Shown: piece by piece, positions 1 to 6,292 of the stretch
How the letters are laid out: every line of letters starts with the position of its first letter
Numbering within the stretch: position 1 is the first letter of the stretch
Assembly (NCBI GenBank): GCA_937902695.1
Contig: CALFNI010000235.1
Span: 1-18,071 of the forward strand
Source of the DNA: an uncultured Rhodanobacteraceae bacterium
GTDB taxonomy: Bacteria > Pseudomonadota > Gammaproteobacteria > Xanthomonadales > Rhodanobacteraceae
DNA: 18,071 nt
Direction: 5' to 3'
Notes under the pieces: model-generated
Told to the model about the DNA's origin: nothing
The model's input: only the letters and a program-made list of their open reading frames with translations
Databases searched by the model: none
Program-made: the position numbers and the translations under genes

Positions 1-957
1 GCGGATGTAGGCGACGAGCCCGCGCAGCATCGCGCGATTCAACGCCCCTTCGGCGAGCCAGCTCCCTTCGTCGTCGAGATACGGGTGGAAGAGATGCGAG
101 AGCTCGTGCACGGCGACCCAGTCGCGGTCGAACGCCTTCGGCGTCTTGTCGGGATCGACGAAGAGCGTCAGCGCGTGGCCCTGTCCGCGCGAGGACTGGC
201 CGAAGCCGACGGGTTCGTTGTGGGTATCGCGATCGGGCACGATCAGGACCTGCACGTCGTCGAGCGGCAGCTTGCCGTATGCCGAGAGCGTCGCCCGGCT
301 GACGTGCGAGAGCCACGCCTCGAGCATCGCGCGCTGTGGTGCGTCGGCGCCGTCGAGGATCGAGAGGCGCAGCGTGCCGCCGCGCAGCGCGATGTCCTTC
401 GACCCGAACCGGCCGATCGCGACGCGCGCCAGCCAGTCTTTCGGCGTCGGCGGCATGCTGAAGCGCGTCGCGCCGTTCCCCGCGGCGGCCGGATGCCACG
501 GGGCCGAGATCGCGTAGCCTGCCGGCAGCTTGACATCGACCTCGGCAGGCGCGCGGCGATCGGCATCGTCCGTGCGAAGCAGCCAGACATCGGGATCGAC
601 GACGATCGCGCCGCCGTGCCGGGCGCCGAGCCCGCGATCGCCCGCGTCGACGATGCGGCCGAGCGCGGCTCGATACGAGAGACATTCGCCGGCGTGCCAG
701 CCGTTCGCGGCCCAGACGCCGTGCTCGCGCACGGGCGCGGGACCGCTCGTGCGCGCGAGGCCCTCGATGAAGCCCGCCGCCGCGCGATCGGCCGTAAAGC
801 GCACCGAATCGTCCGCGTACGGAAGACAGAGTCGCACGGCCATCGTTTCGGCGGCGGCGTCATAGCGCAGCGTGTAGTGCGCCGGCGCATCGTCCGCGGC
901 GACGGCGGAGCCGGCCGCGAGAGCAAGCACGAACGCGGCGATCGGGCGGCCTGGCAT
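1..957 (-). CDS. Secreted HExxH zinc-metallopeptidase-like protein (M1/M61-type), partial at C-terminus
   Basis: The reading frame runs off the left edge of the window, so only the first 319 codons are visible. The N-terminus (MPGRPIAAFVLALAAGSAVA, then ADD) is a clear signal peptide, so the protein should be exported. Residues 284-288 read HELSH, followed at 300-304 by WLAEG, giving the HExxH plus downstream Glu (E303) zinc-site pattern of gluzincin peptidases. The Trp-Leu-x-Glu-Gly part resembles M61-like proteins. Visible spacing is HExxH-x14-E, shorter than the about 18 residues usual in M1 and M61. The roughly 280 residues before the motif are probably a beta-rich N-terminal domain; I recognise no specific family there. 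It is divergent from uvrD. The ATG at 957 was chosen because the signal peptide starts directly there. The peptidase-like fold is reasonably supported; substrate and activity are unknown. Confidence 0.75.
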   Translation of the reverse strand, partial: MPGRPIAAFVLALAAGSAVAADDAPAHYTLRYDAAAETMAVRLCLPYADDSVRFTADRAAAGFIEGLARTSGPAPVREHGVWAANGWHAGECLSYRAALGRIVDAGDRGLGARHGGAIVVDPDVWLLRTDDADRRAPAEVDVKLPAGYAISAPWHPAAAGNGATRFSMPPTPKDWLARVAIGRFGSKDIALRGGTLRLSILDGADAPQRAMLEAWLSHVSRATLSAYGKLPLDDVQVLIVPDRDTHNEPVGFGQSSRGQGHALTLFVDPDKTPKAFDRDWVAVHELSHLFHPYLDDEGSWLAEGALNRAMLRGLVAYIR

Positions 958-1121
958 GCCCACTATGATGCGCGAACGCCCGCCGATGTTCCCGCGCGCG
1001 CGCCCGGGCGTGCCTCGCGCGGGTCCGGGAGCGCCGCGGCGCTTCACTGCTCGGCGATGAAATATCGCGCTCATGCCCGCACGTCGATGGCGACGTTCGC
1101 GCGATCCGGCAAGGCCGCCGT

Positions 1122-1133
1122 TAAACTTCGATC
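1122..1133 (+). promoter_or_regulatory. Possible -10 element directly before uvrD; no ribosome binding site
   Basis: TAAACT at 1122-1127 matches four of six positions of the -10 consensus and ends only six bases before the uvrD ATG at 1134. No purine-rich Shine-Dalgarno sequence lies in the 15 bases before the start, and no good -35 is evident. If this element is used, the transcript would be leaderless or nearly so. This is weak pattern evidence. Confidence 0.3.
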
Positions 1134-3458
1134 ATGGATGTCTCGCATCTCCTCGATGGATTGAATGCCGCGCAGCGCGAAGCGGTGACCGCGCCCGCGG
1201 GCCACTACCTCGTGCTCGCCGGCGCCGGTTCCGGCAAGACGCGCGTGCTGACCCACCGGATCGGCTGGCTGCTCGAAGTCGAGCACGTCTCGCCGTGGTC
1301 GGTGCTGGCCGTGACGTTCACGAACAAGGCCGCCGGCGAGATGCGCGCGCGGACCGAAGCGCTGATCGCGAACGACGTGCGCGGCCTCACCGTCGGCACG
1401 TTCCACGGCATCGCGCACCGCCTGCTGCGCCGGCACTGGCGCGAGGCGCGGCTGCCCGAGACGTTCCAGATCCTCGACGCCGACGACCAGCAGCGGCTCG
1501 TCAAGCGCACGATCCAGGGCATGGGCCTCGACGAGGCGCGCTTTCCGCCGCGGCAGGCGGCCTGGTTCATCAACGGCGCGAAGGACGAAGGCAAGCGGCC
1601 CGATGCGCTGCATGCGGGCTACAACCCGGTCAACGCGACGCTGATCGACATCTACCGCGCCTACGAGGCGCAGTGCCAGCGCGCGGGCCTCGTCGATTTC
1701 GCCGAGCTGCTGCTTCGCGCGCACGAGCTCTGGCTGCAGAACGATGCGCTGCTGCAACACTACCGCGAGCGCTTCCGCCACCTCCTCATCGACGAGTTCC
1801 AGGATACGAACACGCTGCAATATGCCTGGATCCGCGTGCTCGCCGGATCGACCGGCAAGGTGTTCGTCGTCGGCGACGACGACCAGGCGATCTATGGCTG
1901 GCGCGGCGCGCGCGTCGAGAACGTGCACGATTTCCTGCGCGATTTTCCGAGCGCGAATACGATCCGGCTCGAGCAGAACTACCGCTCGACGGGCAACATC
2001 CTCGCCGCCGCCAATGCGGTCATCGCGCACAACCCCGACCGGCTCGGCAAGGAGCTCTGGACCAGCGGCGCGGCCGGCACGCCGATCGAGGTCTACGCCG
2101 CGTACAACGAGCAGGACGAGGCGCGCTACGTGATCGATCGCATCCGCGAGTACGTGGCGGCCGACCGGAAGGGAAGCGAGGTCGCGATCCTCTACCGCTC
2201 GAACGCGCAGTCGCGCAACTTCGAAGAGCAGCTGATCCAGCATGACATCGCGTACCGCGTGTACGGCGGCCTGCGCTTCTTCGATCGCGCCGAGATCAAG
2301 GATGCGCTCGCGTACCTGCGGCTCGTCGCGAACCGGCACGACGACGCCGCGTTCGAGCGCGCAGTGAACACGCCGCCGCGCGGCATCGGCGAGCGGACGA
2401 TCGATTCGCTCCGGCAGCGCGCGCGGCGCGACGAGGCTTCGCTATGGGAAGCCTCGCTCGCGGAACTCGCGACCGATGCGCTCGCCGGGCGCGCAAAGAA
2501 TGCGCTGCGTGCTTTCCTGCAATTGATCGACAACCTGTCGCAGGATTGCCTCCTCCCTTCCCGTCGTCCGCGCGAAAGCGGGGACCCAGTGCCATTGTCG
2601 CTGCTGGCGGAAGAGCAGGAGGCGCCAGGTTCCCGCTTTCGCGGGAACTACGAAAGTGGTCGCGTCGTCGATGCGATTGTCCAAGCGCCGGACGCCGACG
2701 AGCCGCTGCCGCTCGCCGAGCAGATCGAGCACGCGATCGCGCGCTCGGGCCTGCGCGACTTCTACGAAAAAGACAGCCGCGGCAGCGCCGAATCGCGCGT
2801 CGAGAACCTCGACGAGCTCGTCAACGTCGCGAGCCGGTTCAGCCGCACGGCCGATGACCTCGACGCGGGGCTGTCCGAGCTTGCCGCGTTCCTCGCGCAC
2901 GCGGCGCTCGAAGCCGGCGAAGGGCAGGGCGAATCGTGGGAAGACTGCGTGCAGCTGATGACGCTGCATTCGGCGAAGGGGCTCGAGTTTCCGCTGGTGT
3001 TCCTCGTCGGCCTCGAAGACGGTCTTTTTCCGAGCCAGAAGTCGACCGAGGAGCCCGGCCGGCTCGAAGAGGAACGCCGCCTCGCCTACGTCGGCATCAC
3101 GCGCGCACGCACGCGGCTCGTGCTGACGTATGCCGAGTCGCGCCGCCTGCACGGGCAGGAGATGTACTCGCGTCCGTCGCGGTTCCTGCGCGAGATCCCG
3201 ACCGAGCTCCTGCACGAGGTGCGCCCGCGCGTGCAGGTCAGCCGGCCGGTCTATGGGAGCAGCGAACGGGCCGGCTCGGCCCCCCTCGAGACCGCGCCGC
3301 CGCTCAAGCTCGGCCAGCGCGTGCGCCACGCGTCGTTCGGCGAAGGCGTCGTCGTCGACTACGAAGGCACCGGCGCGCACACGCGCGTGCAGATCAACTT
3401 CGAAAACGCGGGCTCGAAGTGGCTCGTGCTCTCCTACGCGAATCTGACGCTGCTCTGA
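1134..3458 (+). CDS. uvrD: DNA helicase II (UvrD)
   Basis: Superfamily 1A 3'-to-5' DNA helicase that unwinds DNA in nucleotide excision repair and methyl-directed mismatch repair and strips RecA filaments. The protein is 774 aa, against about 720 for E. coli UvrD. The start MDVSHLLDGLNAAQREAV matches the classic UvrD N-terminus, which fixes the ATG. Walker A AGAGSGKT is at about 30-36, motif Ia TFTNKAA at 61-67, Walker B LLIDEFQD at 217-224, motif III GDDDQAIYGWRGA at 247-259, motif IV QNYRS at 281-285, motif V LHSAKGLEF at 611-619 and motif VI VGITRARTR at 653-661. The C-terminus (about 726-774) is the UvrD Tudor-like domain with FGEG and KWLV. Residues about 474-510 do not belong to the family: they are the translation of an inserted inverted repeat (2563-2651). 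The frame stays open across it and all helicase motifs are intact, so the enzyme is probably functional. Confidence 0.95.
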   Translation: MDVSHLLDGLNAAQREAVTAPAGHYLVLAGAGSGKTRVLTHRIGWLLEVEHVSPWSVLAVTFTNKAAGEMRARTEALIANDVRGLTVGTFHGIAHRLLRRHWREARLPETFQILDADDQQRLVKRTIQGMGLDEARFPPRQAAWFINGAKDEGKRPDALHAGYNPVNATLIDIYRAYEAQCQRAGLVDFAELLLRAHELWLQNDALLQHYRERFRHLLIDEFQDTNTLQYAWIRVLAGSTGKVFVVGDDDQAIYGWRGARVENVHDFLRDFPSANTIRLEQNYRSTGNILAAANAVIAHNPDRLGKELWTSGAAGTPIEVYAAYNEQDEARYVIDRIREYVAADRKGSEVAILYRSNAQSRNFEEQLIQHDIAYRVYGGLRFFDRAEIKDALAYLRLVANRHDDAAFERAVNTPPRGIGERTIDSLRQRARRDEASLWEASLAELATDALAGRAKNALRAFLQLIDNLSQDCLLPSRRPRESGDPVPLSLLAEEQEAPGSRFRGNYESGRVVDAIVQAPDADEPLPLAEQIEHAIARSGLRDFYEKDSRGSAESRVENLDELVNVASRFSRTADDLDAGLSELAAFLAHAALEAGEGQGESWEDCVQLMTLHSAKGLEFPLVFLVGLEDGLFPSQKSTEEPGRLEEERRLAYVGITRARTRLVLTYAESRRLHGQEMYSRPSRFLREIPTELLHEVRPRVQVSRPVYGSSERAGSAPLETAPPLKLGQRVRHASFGEGVVVDYEGTGAHTRVQINFENAGSKWLVLSYANLTLL
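2563..2651. repeat. REP-type palindromic element inserted in frame in uvrD
   Basis: Two 31-nt arms, 2563-2593 and 2621-2651, form an imperfect inverted repeat separated by 27 nt. The best-matched core is CGCGAAAGCGGG on the left and its complement CCCGCTTTCGCG on the right. From memory this is the widespread proteobacterial palindrome of the type 'ATTCCCGCGAAAGCGGGAA', normally intergenic. Its translation in the uvrD frame (RRPRESGDP ... GSRFRGN) is the familiar spurious peptide produced by such repeats. No other copy of this element was noticed in the window. Confidence 0.8.
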
Positions 3459-3503
3459 TCGCGCTCGCGCGGATCCTGCATTTCGCATTCGGACGGAGAC
3501 ATT

Positions 3504-3544
3504 TGTACGCCGCGCTGCGTTTGCACACAAACGCACATGTACGC
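3504..3544. promoter_or_regulatory. Inverted repeat inside a direct repeat, upstream of the small secreted-protein gene
   Basis: TGCGTTTG (3516-3523), CACA, CAAACGCA (3528-3535) is a perfect 8-bp inverted repeat. It is enclosed by two copies of TGTACGC, at 3504-3510 and 3538-3544. A -10-like TATATC lies at 3562-3567, without a convincing -35. The position, about 100 bp before the ATG at 3634, would suit a regulator-binding site. No regulator can be named. Confidence 0.4.
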
Positions 3545-3623
3545 TTGGGGCCGCGAAATCGTATATCCGTGGGTCGGCGCATTGCATGCACGCGCCGGCG
3601 ATGCCAACCACAACGACTTCGAA

Positions 3624-3628
3624 AAGGA
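3624..3628 (+). promoter_or_regulatory. Ribosome binding site that fixes the start of the small secreted protein
   Basis: AAGGA ends five bases before the ATG at 3634. This favours that ATG over the in-frame ATGs at 3586 and 3601, which lack a comparable site and would put a hydrophilic tail in front of the signal peptide. Confidence 0.65.
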
Positions 3629-3633
3629 TGCCA

Positions 3634-4014
3634 ATGAAGAACGTGCTCGTGTGTTGTCTGATCTTGATCGCCGCGTGTGCGGCGCGTGCGCAAGCGAGCG
3701 AATACGTTTGCGAGCTCAGTCTGATGCCGCCGGCGGTCGACGCCACGCGCGGCGCTGCCGGCTACATCGCGATGTATACGTCCCAGCAACCGGGTTGCGT
3801 CGGCCAGACCGCGGTCTATTCGATCTGCTCGAAAGGCGCGACGAGCCATGTGTGCGGCGTCAACGCGCAGTACAGCGAAGCCGCGTTGATCGCCGTGTAC
3901 GAGACATTGCGCAGCGCCGAGGCGTCCCAGCACGCCGTGGTGCCCTACTGGAACGCCTGCATCGCCGCCGGTGGCAGCTGCACCGGCGGCGTCCTGCTGT
4001 ACCCGGACTTCTGA
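3634..4014 (+). CDS. Small secreted six-cysteine protein, unknown function
   Basis: A 126-aa protein that I do not recognise. It opens with a signal peptide (MKNVLVCCLILIAACAARAQA) with likely cleavage at AQA-SEY, giving a mature product of about 105 aa. The mature part has six cysteines (in YVCEL, PGCVG, SICSK, HVCGV, NACIA and GSCTG), enough for three disulfides, which fits a periplasmic or extracellular location. It ends in LLYPDF. The start rests on a good AAGGA site. Two cysteines and a hydrophobic run lie inside the signal peptide, but no clear lipobox is seen. It follows uvrD on the same strand after 175 bp with its own apparent regulatory region, so it is probably an independent unit. 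A strong hairpin follows its stop codon. Confidence 0.75.
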   Translation: MKNVLVCCLILIAACAARAQASEYVCELSLMPPAVDATRGAAGYIAMYTSQQPGCVGQTAVYSICSKGATSHVCGVNAQYSEAALIAVYETLRSAEASQHAVVPYWNACIAAGGSCTGGVLLYPDF

Positions 4015-4024
4015 CGCGCGCGCC

Positions 4025-4048
4025 CTGCGCGGGCTTCGGCCCGCGCAG
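4025..4048. terminator. Perfect 10-bp hairpin with TTCG loop after the small secreted-protein gene
   Basis: CTGCGCGGGC-TTCG-GCCCGCGCAG is a perfect 10-bp stem with the stable UUCG-class tetraloop, beginning 10 bp after the TGA at 4014. It has no T-tract directly after it, so it may be a 3'-end stabilising hairpin or a Rho-assisted stop rather than a classic intrinsic terminator. A second, imperfect stem (GGCCGC 4050-4055 with GCGGCC 4081-4086, inner TGCGT/ACGCA) is followed eight bases later by TTTTTT at 4095-4100. Confidence 0.5.
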
Positions 4049-4106
4049 TGGCCGCGTTGCGTATCGGCCCACGCAGAGATGCGGCCGAGCGATCTTTTTT
4101 GCGTTT

Positions 4107-4133
4107 CCCCCGCTCCCGCAAGCGGGAGGGGGG
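4107..4133. repeat. REP-like palindrome between convergent genes
   Basis: CTCCCGC-AA-GCGGGAG (4113-4128) is a perfect 7-bp stem flanked by a C-run on the left and a G-run on the right. From memory, this 'CCCTCCCGCAAGCGGGAGGG' type palindrome is a common dispersed intergenic repeat in proteobacteria. It sits 36 bp beyond the end of the kinase gene and could protect its mRNA 3' end. It is a different sequence from the repeat in uvrD. Confidence 0.55.
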
Positions 4134-4168
4134 AGTGCGGCGCGGTCGAGGAGTCGGGGCGCCGCGCG

Positions 4169-6097
4169 TCAGCCGCGCCCGCCGCGCGAGCGGAACTCCG
4201 CAAGCCGGCTGTCGACCGTATCGAGCATCGGCTCGATCGCCTCGCGGGCTTTCTCCGCGGCGTTGAGGCTCGTGAAGTTCACCTGCTCGGTACTGCTCGT
4301 CCACATGACGCTGCCGTCCGAGACGCGGTAGGCCTTCACGCCGAGCTGCACCGTGTAAAGCGTCGAGCTCTGGCCGTAGTACGCGATCTCCTGCGAGCCG
4401 ACCGGACGCGCGTTGACGAACACGACCGCGTCGGCGCGGCCCGACAGCGCATGCAGGTTCGGACGATCGCCGCCCGAATGGCCGCCTTCGATGACGCGGA
4501 AGCCGCGGCTTTGCAGGAGATTCACCATCGCATCTTCGGCCGGCGACGAGATCACGTTGTCGCCGCCGCCGACGACGGCGATCGTCGGCACGTGCGGCTT
4601 CGGCGGCGCGGCAGGCTTTTCCGGCATTTTCGCGGTCGCGATCTGCGAGGGCGCATCCTGCGCGGCCTGCGCGGCGGGCAGCTCGCGCAGCGCGTCGACG
4701 GCAGCCTGCGACGCGCGCGCCGCCGGTGCGCCCGTTGCATCGCTCGTCGCTTCGACCGAAGTCGCCGGCGTCTGGCCGGGCGGCGTCGTCGGCGCTGCGG
4801 CCAGCGTGTTCGGCGGCGCCGTGTTGGCGGCGGCGAGGTCGGCGGCGGGTATCGGCGGCGGGGCCGGCGGTGCGCCCGGTTGCGTGGACGCACCCGTCGC
4901 AGGCGTCGCGCTCGCCGGTGCCGTCGTCGCGACGGCTGTCGCGCTCATGCCCGGAATGCGATCGCGCAATGCATACGCGGCGCCGGCAATGCCGAGGAGA
5001 ACGATCGCCGCGATCGCCCACGGCAGCGCCGAGCGTCGCGGCGCCGCGTTCTGGCGTTCGAGCACGGACTGATGCGCCACCGCAGCCGGCGGCGCCGGCG
5101 GCATCGGGATGCCCGACGGCGTCACGCGCGTCGGCGGCGCGGTGCCCTGGCGGATCGAAGCGGGCGTGCGCGGCGTCGACGGCAGCGAGGTCTGCGCCGA
5201 GACCGGCGTCTTCTGGCCGATCATCGTCGCGGCCGCGGCCGACATCTTCGGCTGCAGCGCGATCGGGCCGCCCTTCGCGACGAGCGGGTGCGCGCCGAGC
5301 TCGGCGATGAGCTCATGGCAATTCTGGTAACGCTCGGCCGGATCCTTGGCGATCATCTTGTCGAGGATGCGCGCGATCTCCGGATCGACGTCGTGGTTGA
5401 TCTCGCGCACGTCCGGAATCTCGGCCTTGACGACTTCGAGCATGAGCCCGAGCGGCGATTCGTCCGTGAACGGCATGCGCCCGGTCAGCATCTCGAACAT
5501 GACGATGCCGAGCGAGAAGATGTCGCTGCGCTGGTCGACAGGTTTACCGAGGCAGACTTCGGGCGACAGATAGCCCGGCGTGCCGACGAACTCGCCGGTC
5601 GTGGTGAGCTTCTTCGAAAGATCGTGGTTCGAGAGCGCAATGCCGAAGTCGGCGATCTTGACCGCGCCGCGGCCGTTGATCATGAGGTTGCCGGGCTTGA
5701 TGTCGCGATGGACGACGCCGCGATCGTGCGCGGTCGAAAGGCCCATCGCGGTCTGGTAGATCACCTTCGCCGACTGCTCGACGGAGAGCTTGCCTTCGCG
5801 CTTGAGCATCGAGCCGAGCGATTCGCCGTCGACGAACTCCATCACGAAGTAGGTCTGGCCGCCTTCGTCCTCGCCGATGAAGTAGATCTGGATGATGTGC
5901 GGATCGTTGAGCGCAGCCATGCTGCGCGCTTCGCGCAGGAAGCGCTCCTTGACCGCCTCGTCGTGCGCCAGCGAATCGGCGAGCACCTTGATCGCGACGT
6001 AGCGGTTGAGCGAACTCTCGTGGCCTTTGTAGACCACGCCCATGCCGCCGCGGCCGAGTTCGGCGACGATGTCGTAGTGGCCCAGGCGCGTTCTCAT
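4169..6097 (-). CDS. Membrane-anchored Ser/Thr protein kinase with periplasmic C-terminal domain
   Basis: A 642-aa Hanks-type (eukaryotic-like) kinase. The N-terminal kinase domain (about 8-268) has the glycine loop GRGGMG (15-20), the ATP-binding lysine VAIK (K37), the alphaC glutamate E56, catalytic HRDIKPGN (130-137), DFG (150-152) and SPE in place of APE (178-180). All catalytic residues are present. A low-complexity Pro/Ala/Thr linker follows (about 285-355), then one transmembrane helix (about 359-376) and a second Ala/Pro-rich linker (about 380-500). A compact C-terminal domain of about 140 residues starts at PTIAVVGGGDNVI and should lie in the periplasm. Its alternating pattern recalls CsgG/LpoB-like outer-membrane assembly domains, but that likeness is only an impression. 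The start at 6097 is preferred over an upstream ATG at 6259 because of an AGGGGA site and family alignment. Substrates are unknown. It is divergent from the GT-C-like pair. Confidence 0.92.
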   Translation of the reverse strand: MRTRLGHYDIVAELGRGGMGVVYKGHESSLNRYVAIKVLADSLAHDEAVKERFLREARSMAALNDPHIIQIYFIGEDEGGQTYFVMEFVDGESLGSMLKREGKLSVEQSAKVIYQTAMGLSTAHDRGVVHRDIKPGNLMINGRGAVKIADFGIALSNHDLSKKLTTTGEFVGTPGYLSPEVCLGKPVDQRSDIFSLGIVMFEMLTGRMPFTDESPLGLMLEVVKAEIPDVREINHDVDPEIARILDKMIAKDPAERYQNCHELIAELGAHPLVAKGGPIALQPKMSAAAATMIGQKTPVSAQTSLPSTPRTPASIRQGTAPPTRVTPSGIPMPPAPPAAVAHQSVLERQNAAPRRSALPWAIAAIVLLGIAGAAYALRDRIPGMSATAVATTAPASATPATGASTQPGAPPAPPPIPAADLAAANTAPPNTLAAAPTTPPGQTPATSVEATSDATGAPAARASQAAVDALRELPAAQAAQDAPSQIATAKMPEKPAAPPKPHVPTIAVVGGGDNVISSPAEDAMVNLLQSRGFRVIEGGHSGGDRPNLHALSGRADAVVFVNARPVGSQEIAYYGQSSTLYTVQLGVKAYRVSDGSVMWTSSTEQVNFTSLNAAEKAREAIEPMLDTVDSRLAEFRSRGGRG

Positions 6098-6103
6098 TTC
6101 CAC

Positions 6104-6109
6104 TCCCCT
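6104..6109 (-). promoter_or_regulatory. Ribosome binding site that fixes the kinase start
   Basis: AGGGGA on the minus strand ends six bases before the ATG at 6097. This selects MRTRLGHYD as the N-terminus and discards 54 Arg/Ala-rich upstream codons. Confidence 0.7.
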
Positions 6110-6143
6110 GCGGGCGAATGCCCGCGCTGGGCGCATCGTAGCA
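6110..6143 (-). promoter_or_regulatory. Candidate extended -10 promoter and leader hairpin of the kinase gene
   Basis: On the minus strand TGC-TACGAT (6143-6135) has the form of an extended -10 element, with no clear -35. The implied leader of about 30 nt contains a perfect stem GCGGGC-GAAT-GCCCGC (6110-6125) just ahead of the ribosome binding site, which could affect translation. Confidence 0.35.
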
Positions 6144-6236
6144 CCGGCCCCACGGGCGGGCTCGCGGAACGCCTTGGCAGGCGAAACCGTGTATGGCGCA
6201 CGCGCCGACTGTGACGCGGTCGGCACTCCGGCGCGA

Positions 6237-6266
6237 TTGAGACCGACCGCGCCGCCCACCTACACT
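6237..6266 (+). promoter_or_regulatory. Sigma-70-type promoter for the tandem membrane-protein genes
   Basis: TTGAGA (6237-6242, five of six matches to the -35 consensus) is followed after 18 bp by TACACT (6261-6266, four of six matches to the -10). The expected start of transcription lies about 20 bp before the ATG at 6293. This is the best-formed -35/-10 pair in the window. Confidence 0.5.
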
Positions 6267-6292
6267 CCGGCCTTCCGTCCAGGCGCCTGCCG

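Noticed and set aside
1071..2339. Long open frame opposite uvrD (422 codons, minus strand)
   Set aside because: It is Arg/Ala/Val-rich with no domain, lies entirely antisense to a certain gene, and is the usual by-product of high GC content.
2560..2660. Frameshift or pseudogene in uvrD at the odd segment
   Set aside because: The frame is continuous on both sides, all seven helicase motifs and the C-terminal domain follow, and the odd residues are fully explained by an inserted repeat.
2442..3746. Open frame on the minus strand spanning the end of uvrD and the region beyond
   Set aside because: No recognisable domain, contains the antisense translation of the inserted palindrome, and crosses two supported genes on the other strand.
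4095..4134. T-run plus palindrome as an intrinsic terminator
   Set aside because: The six T's precede the CTCCCGC/GCGGGAG hairpin on the plus strand, and the minus-strand transcript has A's after it, so neither direction has the stem-then-U order.
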